This document shows, piece by piece, positions 1 to 26,744 of a DNA stretch of 64,000 nt. Numbering within the stretch: the stretch's first letter is position 1; each line of letters opens with the position of its first letter. The DNA comes from Prunella strophiata (taxonomy: Eukaryota > Chordata > Aves > Passeriformes > Prunellidae). The stretch covers positions 42,339,490-42,403,489 of the forward strand of contig JAZBQD010000014.1 in NCBI GenBank assembly GCA_036583965.1. The letters are read 5' to 3'. The notes beneath the pieces are model-generated. The model had not been told where the DNA came from. It saw nothing but the letters and a program-made list of their open reading frames with translations, and did no database searches. A program made the position numbers and the translations under genes.

Positions 1-2412
1 GATGAGCTGGACTACCTGGGGGATAGCAGGAGCAGTTGTTGTTGCTTATGGTTTCATTCTGGAAAGCCAGGACCAAAGTGATGGATCAGTGTTGCAGAGA
101 AATATGGGCTGGCCAAGCACAAGGTGTCTTCAGCCTGCATTTAACCCAGCACTGCATGTGATCTGAAACACTTTGCTGAGGTGGAGGGGCTTGTTAGATC
201 AGGAATAGTATGAGACTACAGCTGAAGTTTCACACTGCAGCCACTTCTGCTGGATGTGTCTGGAGGGGGCCGGGAAGCCGCACTGTAACTCCTGCAGTGT
301 TTTAGGGCAGGCTGGCAGACCTGCAGGGAGGCTGTACAAGAGCAAACCCTGTGCTCTTCCATCCTCTGCACGTTTTGAGGGTTCAGGACTGCTCAGTGAA
401 ATAATTCTTGTGACTGCATAAGCCTCACAGGTCTTCTGGCCCCAAAGCCTGGGACTTCACAGAGGGGAGGGACAGCACAGGTTTCAGTTTACCTGGTAAA
501 TGTGGCATCTGGGAGAAGACAGCAGAAGGCGTCACAGAAGCACTTTGTTCTTCCCAACACTGTATCAGTCCCCTAGCCTAAACTGTTTATTCTTTAGGGG
601 AAGTTAACTTTTGCATCTGCTGTTGGCTTCCTTAGCTACCAGCACTTCTTTGAAAGCAGACAAAATAAAAAGTAGAGGAGTGCCTTTGGGACTGCAGTGC
701 AAGCTCCCCTGCTTCTGTTTTGAATTTGTGCAGAGCGAGTGGCATGGACATTTTCATTCCTTTCCAAGGGGTGGTTCTGGCACGAATATTCCTGTCCATA
801 CCACAGTCCTAGCACAAACAAGTTTTTCATACAGTGCTAATGAAAATGCCAAGTGTCTGTAGGAACCCTATGGGGAGCTAAGGACAACAGATCAGATAAA
901 TACCTGGCTGCTTGGGAGTGTTATTTTTACCACTGCAAAGGCTCCATGAGCTCAGTGCCTGAAAAACAGAAGCTTTTAATATTAAGACAGACTGGATGCT
1001 GGCATGCAGAGCTGTAGCCATTTGGGGCTGGGAGTGAGTCAGCCCCAGCAGCTGAGCACTGGGGCTGAGTGCCGTGTCTGTAGGCAGACAGGGGCGGAAC
1101 GGCTCGGCAGGGAACACGGGCAGGAACAGGGCTTAGCAAATCCATAAAAAATGGACCAGAGTGACCTCAGCTACTACAGTCTTCCTTTCCTTCTCCACCT
1201 TCTCAAGGAGAAACACCCTTAGGGCTGTACAAAGAGTGTGTTGTTATTGTCAACCATCATTTTTTGCTGGCGAAAGGACAGTTCCTCCTATCACCTCTTT
1301 ATGTTTCTCCCTGCTCCTCTGGCCCCAAGAAACTAGTCGGTCATTATTTGGCACGAAAGTATTTCCAGTCTAAACTAATAAAAAAGTGGGGGGAGGAGGC
1401 TTCTCATTCAGTTCTTTCTATGTATTCCTATGAAAAAGATGTGTTGCTGCCTATCTATGGCAGCAGTTTGTTTTCTCTTTAATTTTTAGCCTTGTTTTTC
1501 TCGGTGTCCGGAGGGTAGTTGTCATAATAAAGGGAGGAATTGCCAAAAGATTGTCTGAATGCTCTTCGCACACATCATGAAAACATCATCAGGTCTTTGT
1601 GTGTCAGAGTGTTGGAGGGGAAGGCACACATGGTGCTTGGATTAAAGATATTGAGCAATGAGAAAATGTGCTTTTATGCACTTGGCCCCCGGCACTGCCT
1701 AATTATCATTCGTGCCAGCAAGTTCCCTGCACAAACAGCTTGGTCATTACTTCCTGCAATTCTTCTGTGTGAAGTTAAATTATGGATCATGTCAGACCAG
1801 GACTGACATCAGTGAGGGAACATGAATCTCTACCTGCAACCAAGCCTTTGGTTGCAGCCTTTATTCCCAAGGGAAGTCAGTCAAACCTTAACTCCCCACA
1901 TCTTCCTCCTCCTCGGGCACTGTGAGGCACATAAAAAGCCATTTGGGCACCCCTTTGGTAGCATATGAAACATGTCCTGGGAAAAGATTTCCACTTGTTA
2001 TGGAAGTCCTTAAATAAAGGACTCTCCTTTAAATTTTCACTCTGCTTCCAGAAAAAAAAAAAAAAAAAAAAAACCTTAGAATGGATTTTGAGTGACATAT
2101 CTGGCTTGTCTGTGCTCTGATAAGTCTTCATTCCTATCTGATAAAACATCTTTATTCTTGCTTTTTTCAATATAGGGAGGTGTAACTCTGCAGCTCTGCT
2201 AAGTCTTATTTGGTTGTATCCCTCTACATGCAGTTTTCTGCCTTCATGGTGGAACTGCAAGCAGGATGTGAATCGCATGTATTTTAGGGCTTATTGCATT
2301 GTCAGGAGAATAAAAAATTATCTCAGAGTCAATAGGAACATGACCTGACATGAAATATTGCAATGTCAGACCTCATCTCATATGGTAAACTTTATTTTCC
2401 ATTCTTTTTTAG
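1..2412 (+). other. SLC38A1 intron sequence, no exon found
   Basis: This stretch lies upstream of the first visible exon. I see no SNAT1 exon (the expected preceding one would encode the SNAIMGSGILG motif of TM1). Poly-A occurs at about 2051-2073. Short open frames of 60-133 codons overlap on both strands without family resemblance. Confidence 0.6.
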
Positions 2413-16522
<14,110 letters not shown>

Positions 16523-19500
16523 AGTTCACCTTCTTCTCAAAAGAAGATACCCCTCTTTGCTACACACCAAAATCGCAACCATCCGTTCTGTTGTCTATTC
16601 CACCTTTTGTGAGTTTACTCAAATCAAATCCAAATAATGATTATCTGAAAATACTGTCATGGGAGTATTTTCTTGCAGAAAATAGACCCATTCTTCCAAC
16701 AGGTGTATCACTCTCTGATCAGTAAAAAGTCTGTGTTAATTGTCCATGAGATTATATAGAGCATCACTTACAGAAATTCATCCCAATTAGTTTCCCCTCT
16801 TCCACCCATGAATTGCATTTTTCCATTATTTCCCTTAGCCCTCCAGCCACATGCTCTGCTCCTTTAGGGCAGCAGCGCCTGTTGCTGTCAATTCCAACTG
16901 GAGTATTGTCTGTTCACATCCTTCCCCCCTCTTTTAGCCAAAACTCTGCTCTCTAATTGTATGCATCTGGTTTGTTGGTTTGTTTGTTTGTTCTGTTGCT
17001 GTTCCAGGCACCATTTGCCTCACTGGGTTAAGTGTAGCATTCTGGATACAGGCATGAAAAGCACCACGAGAGCGTAGCTGAGCGCTGTGTAAGCGTAGGT
17101 CCTAAATCTGGTGCTTCTCTCTGATGTTTTGGGGGGTGAACCAGGCCCAGGGCTTGGCCCATTCATGGCTCTGGGGAACAGACTGTGTGTGTCTCTGTGT
17201 GTGTCTTTGTGATGCAGAGCAGGGAGCAGGAGAAGGACAGCCACCACCAGCAGCCACTATTCCTCTGGCACACTTGAGTTGGAGGTTGACCAGAACTTGA
17301 CCCCAAACCATGAGTACTTGAGTCTGAAGAGAAGCAGACCTTTGGAGATTTCCATAAGAAGTCTGCATTTTCTTCAGCATTAAACTGTTTAGTAATGCCC
17401 CATTGCTCTCAGAAAAAAAAAAATACCAAGCTCCAGTTTTATCAAAACCTACACATTTAATCATACCTCATGCCTTTTCCATACCTTGTAGGGACTGGCT
17501 CCTCTCTTGTGTCTTACCCTCCTCCCACTGAAGTCAGTGGGGTCTTTGACAGCAGTGGGAGCAGGATTTGACTCACTCTGCCAAACTACTAGATTTCTAA
17601 TGGAAATTGAAATCTGCAACATTTCTTTAAATGAACAGAAATACTTTTTATATTTAAAAGATTTCATTTACATTTTTCATTAGTTCTGCATAACAATTAG
17701 AAGATATTCTACTAGCAGAAACACTGTAACTTGCAACAGTTGCCCACAGAATAAGCATTTGCCTAATGCCTTATAGCTGGTGTAGAGAACCACTTGTAGA
17801 GACTCAAAAGCTAAGCAGGTGATCACTCACCATCCTGAGCAGGTATCTTCTATTAGTGCGCTGTCAGCAGCATAAACGTGTTCACTTTATGTCATTCACC
17901 ATGTGAGCTAAAGAGTGTCTCAGAATATGACCGTGGCTCCCACTGAAAGAACTGATGGCTGGAGGGAGCCCCACTTCATGCCCAAGGGCTGTGATGCCTT
18001 TGGTGTGCTTGAGCCATACCTGCCAGTATGCAGTGACCCTCTTCTTCTCAGTACCTGGTTCATTGACAACTCCCTTTGTAACTGTGGAAGCAGACCATCA
18101 TCAGCTGTGAGGAACCTGTCATTGCAACTTACTCTTTTTAGGGTTAGGGATAGAGTATCCGAGATCTTGGGATTTCTGTGAGCTACTGAATTGCCTCAGT
18201 TGCCATTACCTTGTAATATAACACCTTACCATGGTTTGAAGTCACTGAGAATTGAGATCACAGAACACATCTCAGGATCCTGAAAGTTGGTTTCTAAAGA
18301 TAACATCCAGAGAGGTTAATTTGGGGCCTTCCTAGAAATTTGGGCATTGAGATGCAGATTGTTCACGCTGCAAAAACTAAGCCTACTAAGCCCAGACTGC
18401 CAGATCTGTACCTTAGCATAGGCAGTGAGGTGCTTGCCTCTGATGATACTTCACTGTGATCCAGAAATAAGGCAGAGTGGATTCCACAGGCTGACAAAGT
18501 ACTTGGAGTAGCCCAGCAGCAAGAACAAAACTGGAAACCTCCCAGCAAGGTCTCTGGTGCATCAGCTTTTCTCCCAAGCATCCCCTAGCCCAGCCTTTAA
18601 CATATAAACTACCTGGGACCCCTGCACTAAGGTCCCTTGTACTTTCCTGTGGGTGCTCTCAGACCCTTATCTGTGATGGTGCAGGTCACCAGTTCTTTCT
18701 GTGCTGATCCCTGCCCTTATTCACAGAGAAGTCCATACCATAGCCTACAATACCAGGTGTTAGGCAAGCTCTGGGAAAAAGAGCCTGTGCTTTGTTCCTA
18801 TCTCTTTGCGCCTCATTCCAGGCATCTTCTCAGCTTGGGATGTAAATTTGTGGTTTTCCTTTTGCAGGCACCCAACCCTCAGTGGTCACTGCGGCAGAAG
18901 CCCAGCATCTCACTCCATTCTCTGACTCAGCTTGCTGAGGTTGCATTTCAGGTTTTGAGGTGCCTTATAATCTCTCTGGATCTTATCCTAAAAACCTAAC
19001 TCAGACCTGAGAATGCTGTGCAGTGTTATCCTTAAGATGCTACCAGGCTCTCCTGCTTCCCTCCCCCTTTATCTTTCTTCTACTACTGATTAATGAGCAG
19101 CACAGCGCTGTGCACTGGGGGCTTGTGAGAGACGAGATCCTGGGAAAGATTTTGAAGTATCCAGGTATGAGCTTAGAGGTCTGATCTGCTGTGCAGGATT
19201 CCAGCAAGGTCACATATGTGACATCTCCCTCCTCCTTCCTCCCCCCTCCAAATAGTCTGTAGTCTGCTGTTTGAAATACGAACCATTGAGTTTTGGCACC
19301 CAACTTCCTTCGACTTGAAGGGCTGTTGGGTCACTGATTGTTCATCTTCCTAAATCTCCTCCATTACTATTCCTCTCTCTCCTCTTTGCTATTCTGCCTT
19401 CTCCTTTTCCCCAGTTTATTTGTATACTGGAGTTTTACTGAATAAATAGGAAGAATGAGCTGAGTGTGCATAGAAGTGAAATTACCCAAGGTACTGAACC

Positions 19501-21163
19501 ACCAAAGCATGTCTTATATACTGAAAAATAGATACCCAAAATATTAAGTCTTTAAACAGACTTTGTTTCTGGGTCTTGTAAAAAAAAAAAAAAATGAAAG
19601 AGGGAATTTTACTTAGACTGATTTACTGGCATCATATTTATAGATATTTATGGAAAGGAATCATGTGTTTTTGGATGTCTGTGGTAATGAACGTGAAATA
19701 ACGTGCTTTTTGTTTTCTCATCAGGTTTATACATTCTTAACAGAATGCAATAGACCCTGCTGTAACTGTCAACATCAGTGATGGATGACAATATTTGTAT
19801 GAGGTTATTTGTAAAATGTACTGCTGTTATTCAGTTCATTTGGAATAGTGAACCTGTAGCCACAATTGTACGAGTCCCACATTTTAGTTAGGATTTTAAG
19901 AGCACAGTGAAATGCTGTAGGAGTTTCTCTGTTGTAAAATTAATAGGATCCAGAGTACCATATCTACTTAGTAGGTGATAGCATGCTTTCTTTTCATAGA
20001 GAGTTTATCACTATTGTGAGCACTGCAAGTGTCATAGACTGGATGCAAAATTGCTCCTAATAACTGCAACAAAAACCTTTAAAATTCTTATTTGTGTAGT
20101 AGCAACAATCAAGTGGTGAGGGACAAGGAAGGACTATTTAGAAGTAGGGATTACTAATAAGATTGTAAGAGTTAATCCTATACTTAAAAGACATCCTTGC
20201 TGCCTCTCCTACACCACAGCACATTGCAAAAAAAAAATAGTTATGGGCTTATGGCAACCGTAATACAGCTGCCCTTCTCTGTCCAATGGCAAACATGCCC
20301 AGGTGGTAAAACACAGTAAATTGTTATTTGGGAACTGTACCTCGGGGCAGTGACCTCCCTGGGTGATGCGTGCTCCTGATCAGGGGGCCAATGCCAAATC
20401 TGTGCACCATCTTTGTAGACCTTTTGTAGAGCTGACACAGACCAAGTGGTGCCTGGCACATGTGCAAGCCTAGGGCACAAGAGCTGGTGTCATCCTGCGA
20501 GGTCAGGGATGGGGATGCTCATCCACTCCGAGGGCTGCTCTTCTGAGCCACGTACGAACCCAAAGCCTGTGCTCCACCTGTAATAGGTCACACATGCAAG
20601 TGTGGGTTGGATGGTGTGTGGGTTTTGTCTGTACATCTGCCTTACAATGCATAAGCGCAACACAGCTCTCTGATATTGAGTATTAAACAGTAACAATTAA
20701 TGGTATGTCTAGTTTATCTTTAAATTTATACATTTCTTTGCTTGAACCTTACATTAAGGCTAAAGAGCACCTTGGTCAAAACAAAACTTTTCATGTGGTG
20801 GTGTCCCACCTCCAGTCCTACTGCCCCACCCCAGTGCCTGTAGGAGAAAGGCACCACAGAATGTACTCAGCTCCATCAGCAGCTCCATGAGATGGGTTTT
20901 TCAGCTGGCGCCACAGTGCTTTCATAAACAAATCCCCAGAGTCCTTGGCGTCAGAAAATCCTTATTTCCTGTAACGTACAGCAAAGAATGTTTTATTTGT
21001 ATCTAATGTAAGGATTTCTGTAACAAACTGTGAAAAAAAAAAGATAATTAATTAATAAAAGGTACAGGGCTGGAAAGTCTAGAATTCATAAATTGTACAC
21101 ATACCTATGTTTCTGAAGACAAATCTATGCAGTTGTGTTGTATTGTAGGAAATTTCATTTTTA

Positions 21164-21184
21164 TGTACATATATATTGTAAATA
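21164..21184 (+). promoter_or_regulatory. Two Pumilio-type elements (TGTANATA) in the 3' UTR
   Basis: TGTACATA at 21164-21171 and TGTAAATA at 21177-21184 match the PUF/Pumilio recognition element UGUANAUA. They lie 13 bases apart, immediately before and overlapping an AATAAA. A third copy, TGTAAATA, is at 22522-22529. In family knowledge, Pumilio binding represses or destabilises mRNAs. Occupancy here is inference. Confidence 0.4.
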
Positions 21185-21186
21185 AA
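21181..21186 (+). terminator. Candidate polyadenylation signal AATAAA (internal)
   Basis: The AATAAA is followed by a T/GT-rich segment (TGTATATTTTTGCAGTTGG) within 12-35 bases, the usual downstream element. It overlaps a Pumilio-type TGTAAATA. Confidence 0.45.
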
Positions 21187-22525
21187 TAGGATGCTGTATA
21201 TTTTTGCAGTTGGTTATCCCCTATGAATAGAAGTGTTGAGATAGGCTCTGCATATTAAGAATAATTTTAATAGAAATACAAATACTTTAGCTTCTTAGTA
21301 AAATGTATATCCTTTTCTTTCTCCCAAGAGTTCACAAGTTAAATCCTAAACTTGAAATTATAATTACATCCCTAAAGTAAAAAGAGAAATAAAAGGTCCA
21401 GTTAAATTGCTAGGATTAATTCCAGTGCATGACTCCCTGTTTTCTCAACAGCAAGTCTGCCAGTCTTCCTGTTGGGTAAAATATTTCCATTGTTAAAAAG
21501 CCCCTTTGGTACCCCAGACACCTCTTACCTTCTCAGCTGGGGTCAGTTGGGAGTAAAGTGCTGAAAAGTCTTTATGGAAGAAACCGTGGCAAACTGCAGC
21601 CAGCAATTTGACCTAGCATTATGCTGTGTTGCATCCAGGCATGTATTTACCCAACTAGTACAAACAGAAGTCAGGGCAGAGCTTCTGCATTTCCATTTTC
21701 AGCCATCAGAAATGCCAGTAGTTCAGAAAAAAAAAGTATGACAAGTCAGGGGTCAGCAGCAACCAGAGGAATTGGTGCCATTTCCAGTCCCCTCCCTTCC
21801 TGCAGAGTTCTGTGGCTATTCCGCCTCAGATACTGCTGCTCTCATGCGACCAAAATGCTGGCACCTGAGACTGCCAAGAGCTTCCCTGGCCAGGGACTGC
21901 TTGCACATCCCACTCTGTGAACAGGCAGAGGTCGTTGGATAGCTGTGTCCAGGGGTGAGGGCTGGGTATGTCCTGAGAGTGCATCCATCAGAGGCCTTGC
22001 GTAGACTTTCTCACTGGTAAAGCACAGAAATGTTTTTTCAGGACTGCTGAAAAATGGAGGTTAAGAAATACATCTAAAAATAATAGTGGGTTTTTTTTCC
22101 ATGTTTACTTTATGGGCTTGGATGAAAATGAGACTTGAAATAACATTTGCTTTTATCATGAGCACAAATTTGAGGGGAAGACCCTATATACAGTCAGTTC
22201 TATAGAGCTTTTCAAATTAATACCAGTGTATGTTTTGTTCTCAGTGTTATAGCCAACAAAATATAAACTGAAAAGGTATTTTTCCACTAGACTTGAACTT
22301 TACACTGTTTATAGAAACCTGGTTTTAGTGTCCCAACATATGCTAAGGCTCACACAGATCCAGTATAAACAATGTTGTTTGAATGATGTATGCTTCATAC
22401 AAGCTCATGTCTAATAGATTGTTGAAGTGAGTCATAGGTAATATTTTGCTCCTTTTAACATCACCTGTTAACTTTGTGCTGCTCATATCCAAATAAACAA
22501 CACAGTTTTTCAGTTTCTATGTGTA

Positions 22526-22531
22526 AATAAA
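22526..22531 (+). terminator. Candidate distal polyadenylation signal AATAAA
   Basis: A second AATAAA lies 34 bases upstream at 22492, and a T-rich stretch (CTCTCTGTTACCTCTTGG) follows. Composition changes after this point, from G-rich/C-poor to C-rich/G-poor on the + strand, which supports it as the end of the SLC38A1 transcript. Confidence 0.5.
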
Positions 22532-25500
22532 ATGTATCAAGTTCTATGATCTCTCTGTTACCTCTTGGTTTTTAAACATTAAAACTGGGATCTAAATTAA
22601 TGTTGGGACCATACTCATTCTTGCAAAGGGATGATGATGTATCATTTTAATGGCTTGAACAGCAAATGCTCTCTTACTCTTCATCCAAGTATTTTCACTG
22701 AATTCAGGGCACGCGGCTCTTGCAAAGCCATCTACATTAGATTTCATGCAGTATATACAGCAAAGCATCAACAAACAGCTATGGAACATTAAGGTGAAAC
22801 AGTTTTGGAGGGACCTGAAGCTGGGGCAGATGGTTGCTGAAGATGACAGCCTGCAGTTGCTGAAGATGACAGCATTCCTCAAGGCCAGTACATGTTTCTG
22901 CCTGCTCCTATAAGACTGAGTGCTTGCCAGTCTGTTTCAAGGTCAAATCAGGCAATTTAACTTAAAGGGCTGCTGTTAAGTTGGGTTTAAGATGTCAAAC
23001 TGGTGCCTGAAGTGACTAAACCCCTGCCAGACTTATCTCAGCTATGGAAGCAGAAAATGTTAGCAGATAGATGTATGAGGAGGATACCTAAAGACAGTAA
23101 TGTCTTAGGCAGCTGTTTCTGCCTAAGTACCTCTGTCAAAGCTTTAAAGGGTCTGGAAAGTGCTACCTTTTTTGCTTTTGACCACTAATTTTACTAGTGT
23201 TCAGATTATAGTGACCACCTATAAAAAGGCCTCTTGGCTAGAGTCCAAACAGCTGAACAGCGTACCTGACTGCATGGGATGAGTACAGCTTCCCAAGCTT
23301 CTCTGCAGCAGAAGTGATGAGACCATTTGTGTATCAGAGGATCCTTGGAAGCCATTGTCTGGTCCCCAAGCCCAGGGATGTATCTTAAAGCCATAAACCT
23401 GGGAGCACAGAGAAACAAGCTTCTGCACTGGACTGGACTAATAGTCTCTTCTGTTTGGCATACATTTGCACATACTTCTCTACCCAGCCAAACTTAATCC
23501 TCTCATAGCCATATCTTAAGACATAGGAACATAATTTATGGAACAAAGGAAAAAAGAGAAACTACAGTTCTTTTTTCTCCTTGCTTGCAGAGACTACCAC
23601 AAATATCTTTGCCTTCTGCAGTGCAGTCTGACAGCTTCACCTGAAGTTCACCTAAAACCACACAGCCAAAGTTAAAAACACCAATCTCCATTCCAGCCAC
23701 ATGCTTCTACTTTTGGCTTGTATCCCCAAAGTCAGTCAGATCTCTTGAGTTCATCTTACCAGTCCCTCTCTGTGAGTCAGGAAAAAAAAATAAATTACTA
23801 TTTCCTAGGGCAAGCAGTGCTCTTATCTGAAGGAAGACATTCCTCCATATGGTTCAACTGGGGTTGAAAATTTAGTTTTACTTAAATTCATGTGAAATTG
23901 CATTTAGTCTTCAAGCTGAAACCCAAGTTCAAGCCACTATTAAGATGTCTCATTCTCCACTACACTAAGAGCTGGGAGTAAGAATTCATGCCAACTTTAG
24001 GAAGTGTGGAGAAAGTAGAGATTGTAGGAACAGGCATAAGTGATAAGTCCATTTCTAAGACTTTCCTGACCACAAACTGAATATGGGCTTTGTTTCCTGT
24101 GAGGAAGCTTCCTTCCCTGTTCTCAGCCCCATGCAGGAGAGCAGCACCCTTTTCTTTGCAGTCAGTTGTGTTAAGGATCTCTGGCTGAAATACTGACTTC
24201 CTAACACAGATCCCAGTGTGGTTAGACAGAAGTTTTCAGGCAACCCAGCATCTGCGTTTTGCAAATATTAAGTGGCATGCATTTCTCTTTCAGCTTACAG
24301 TTATGGCAAATGGAGACTCTTAAAGCTGTCAGTGTTACTAAATATCATGGCACTGGCAAGGGATGGTGCTGCTGGCTTAGTGTGCCTCAACCTTGTCATG
24401 GCTGGCTGTCTAAAAAATGTGAGGTTATTGCTATTCTTAGAAAATGGTGTTGATCAGCTGAGGCTAAGACAATATGGCTGGGAAAGTAAACCATGGTGGC
24501 TGGGGTGGCACAGGCCAGCCCTGTCTGAGAGTCAATCTGCAGACAAAGCCACATTGGGAATTCCCTGAGCTATGGGCCCACAGAAGCTGCTGTCCCGGAA
24601 AAATGAAGGAAAGTGTATCATCAACATGAGTTAGAATGTACTACCCTGGAGACAAAAACCACATCCCCTCCTTAAAAATGCTGGCTTAAAATGTCAGGTC
24701 CTTTTCCCAGAGGTAGCCAGATCCCCTTCCTCCTGCCTGCCACATTTTCTTGGTTTAAGACAATATAAGAAGTGGATGCTCTAAAATAAGTTACCTCCCC
24801 TTAGTTCCAACCAATCCCTTTCCACCAATAAAGAACTAATACCAGTAGGTAAAAGTGGAAAAAATAAGTTTACTAACAAGTGAAACAGCAACAGGCAAAA
24901 ATTAGTGAATAATCACTCAATACAAAATTGCTAAATCTCACAAACTCCACAGGAAGAAAGAGACACCCGAACTGGCAGGGTACTGCCCCCTTCCAAGATA
25001 GCAGCCCCCACGGCCAACTGCAAACAGGGGGACAAAGGGAAAATGGTGTCAGGGATTTCAAAGGGATTCGTGCCTCCTGACTGTCCTGCAGTTGCGGTTC
25101 TGGCTGTGCTGCTGGGCCATAAACAGACAGTAATGATTTTTTTGGACACAGCAGATGTGGAATACAATACTATTTTGGGTTAGCTAGGACACATGTACCC
25201 TTGGGAGAATGTTTGCCCACTGGGCAGCAAACCTTAAGCACTGCCCTCTTGCCAGTTATGAAAAGCTAGTGAGATTTACCTAGTTTTTGGCAGAGATCAT
25301 CACTTCAGACTAAACTCTAAACATACTAAGTACTGACCATGCCCTTGACATGCTCCCATGTGGTCTTCCTTCCTGGACACTTTTTGGGACTTATGCTCGG
25401 TAAGTTCCCAAAATTTATTCTTTCCAAACCCTACTGTTTTCCCAGCAGTGCTCACTTTAAGTTTTGCAACAGCTGGACCATCCTTGTTACTGCCTGCTAT

Positions 25501-26103
25501 AGACCTGCCCCTCTGCCCAAGCAAACCTGCCAGCTTCCCTCACCTTGCTTAGGAGGGGGTTTGCTTAACCATTCCCCTTGCACAGCACTGGATGGCAACA
25601 GCCCTTGCACAGAGTTGTGTGACAGTGATTACAGGGGTGAAAATCAGACATGGGAGCACCTGCTGCTGCCATTTCTCCTCTTCAGGCTCATGTCATGAGC
25701 TCATCCTGGTAAGCAGCTGATGGGGATGAGAGAGGAGGGTCTGTTGCCCAGATGTCTCCCTGGCCACCGGCTCCAGCCCATCAGAGCTGGATGTGCAGTC
25801 TGTTACAGAGATGGGGTGAGTGTGGTGCTCAGGAGCACCACTGCAGGAGCCAAGTGCATTGAGGATTAAAAACCTGTTGCTCTACCCCAGGTAATTACAA
25901 GGGAACACAGCAGTCAGGCGTCAAGGTATTGGAAAGTGTTAGGATAACAAAGAAACTCATGAAGAGGGTGGAGAAATTTTTACGATGTGGGATCAGATTA
26001 ATGACCTGTACAATGGCTGCAGTAAAAACAGCAGCACACAGATGCTACAACATTTGTAGAACACATTTCTTCAAACCATAATCAAAGCCTGTAATTTACT
26101 AGG

Positions 26104-26108
<5 letters not shown>

Positions 26109-26142
<34 letters not shown>
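26109..26142 (+). repeat. Poly-A tract (34 A)
   Basis: Thirty-four uninterrupted A residues, then short A runs with G (AAGAAAAAAGAAAA). It could be the tail of a retroposed RNA, but I did not recognise the sequence just upstream. Confidence 0.9.
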
Positions 26143-26144
<2 letters not shown>

Positions 26145-26204
26145 AAAAAGAAAATTATATGTTCACTGACACAGCCAGCTCTTGCAGTCTCTGAAGTCTT
26201 CAGC

Positions 26205-26744
26205 TTAGTGCAGGCAGCAGTTCCCTGTAGTACTTCTTACATAATAGCTGGATTTCCTATTAATTTTCAGATACTGCTTGTAGATAATCAGAGAAGTACC
26301 AGATGCTGAAGAAACAACTTCCCTGACATAACAAGGAATTATATCTCTTGCAATTAGATCATCATAAAATGAAAGGAAAGCAGGCATCAGTCTGCCATTC
26401 CTGCATCCAGTGGCACTTAAACAATGAGCACAGTTTCTGTTACTATTGCTGGCAGCCCTCCAGCAGCACTTTGAAAAGGCAGCGTGGTCCTCCCTGTAAA
26501 CTGATAAACAATCTTGTAAAGCAACAGGCATAGGAACATTCAAGTCTTTGTTGAATTTTTACTTGAGTAGAGAACTAATTGGCATCTTTCTGTGCAGAAC
26601 AAGCAGGGTCAGCTTCTCCATTTCCAGAGGCAGATTATTTTTACCAGAATCCACAATCCCTGTAGTTAATAGAATAAACACTAGGAATGCGGGTACTAGG
26701 AGATGCAGAAATTGTTTTCTCAAAGAGCTCTGGTTGTAAAACAA
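26205..26744 (-). other. Unrecognised minus-strand open segment with one in-frame TAA
   Basis: Read on the minus strand, about 180 codons are open in one frame apart from a single TAA at about 26559-26561. The first part contains a hydrophobic stretch (FLHLLVPAFLVFILLTTGIV) that could be a TM helix or signal anchor. The second part is Cys-rich (CCWRAASNSNRNCAHCLSATGC). There is no ATG at the beginning; an acceptor-like TTGTTTTACAACCAG precedes it. I do not recognise a family. It may be a decayed exon, part of a non-coding RNA, or chance. Confidence 0.2.

Larger units (their letters stand above)
16523..22560 (+). other. SLC38A1: Probable long 3' UTR of SLC38A1
   Basis: No further coding exon or convincing ORF appears after the stop codon. 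SLC38A1 transcripts in vertebrates are known to carry multi-kilobase 3' UTRs. AATAAA hexamers occur at 19441, 21054, 21181, 22492 and 22526. The ones at 21181 and 22526 are followed by T- or GT-rich stretches, as expected at cleavage sites. The exact end is inferred, and shorter isoforms ending near 19.5 kb or 21.2 kb are possible. Confidence 0.55.

Noticed and set aside
22592..22882. Minus-strand frame of 96 codons and a small 23-bp-period duplication (GTTGCTGAAGATGACAG twice at 22833 and 22856)
   Set aside because: No family resemblance; the duplication is too short and isolated to interpret.
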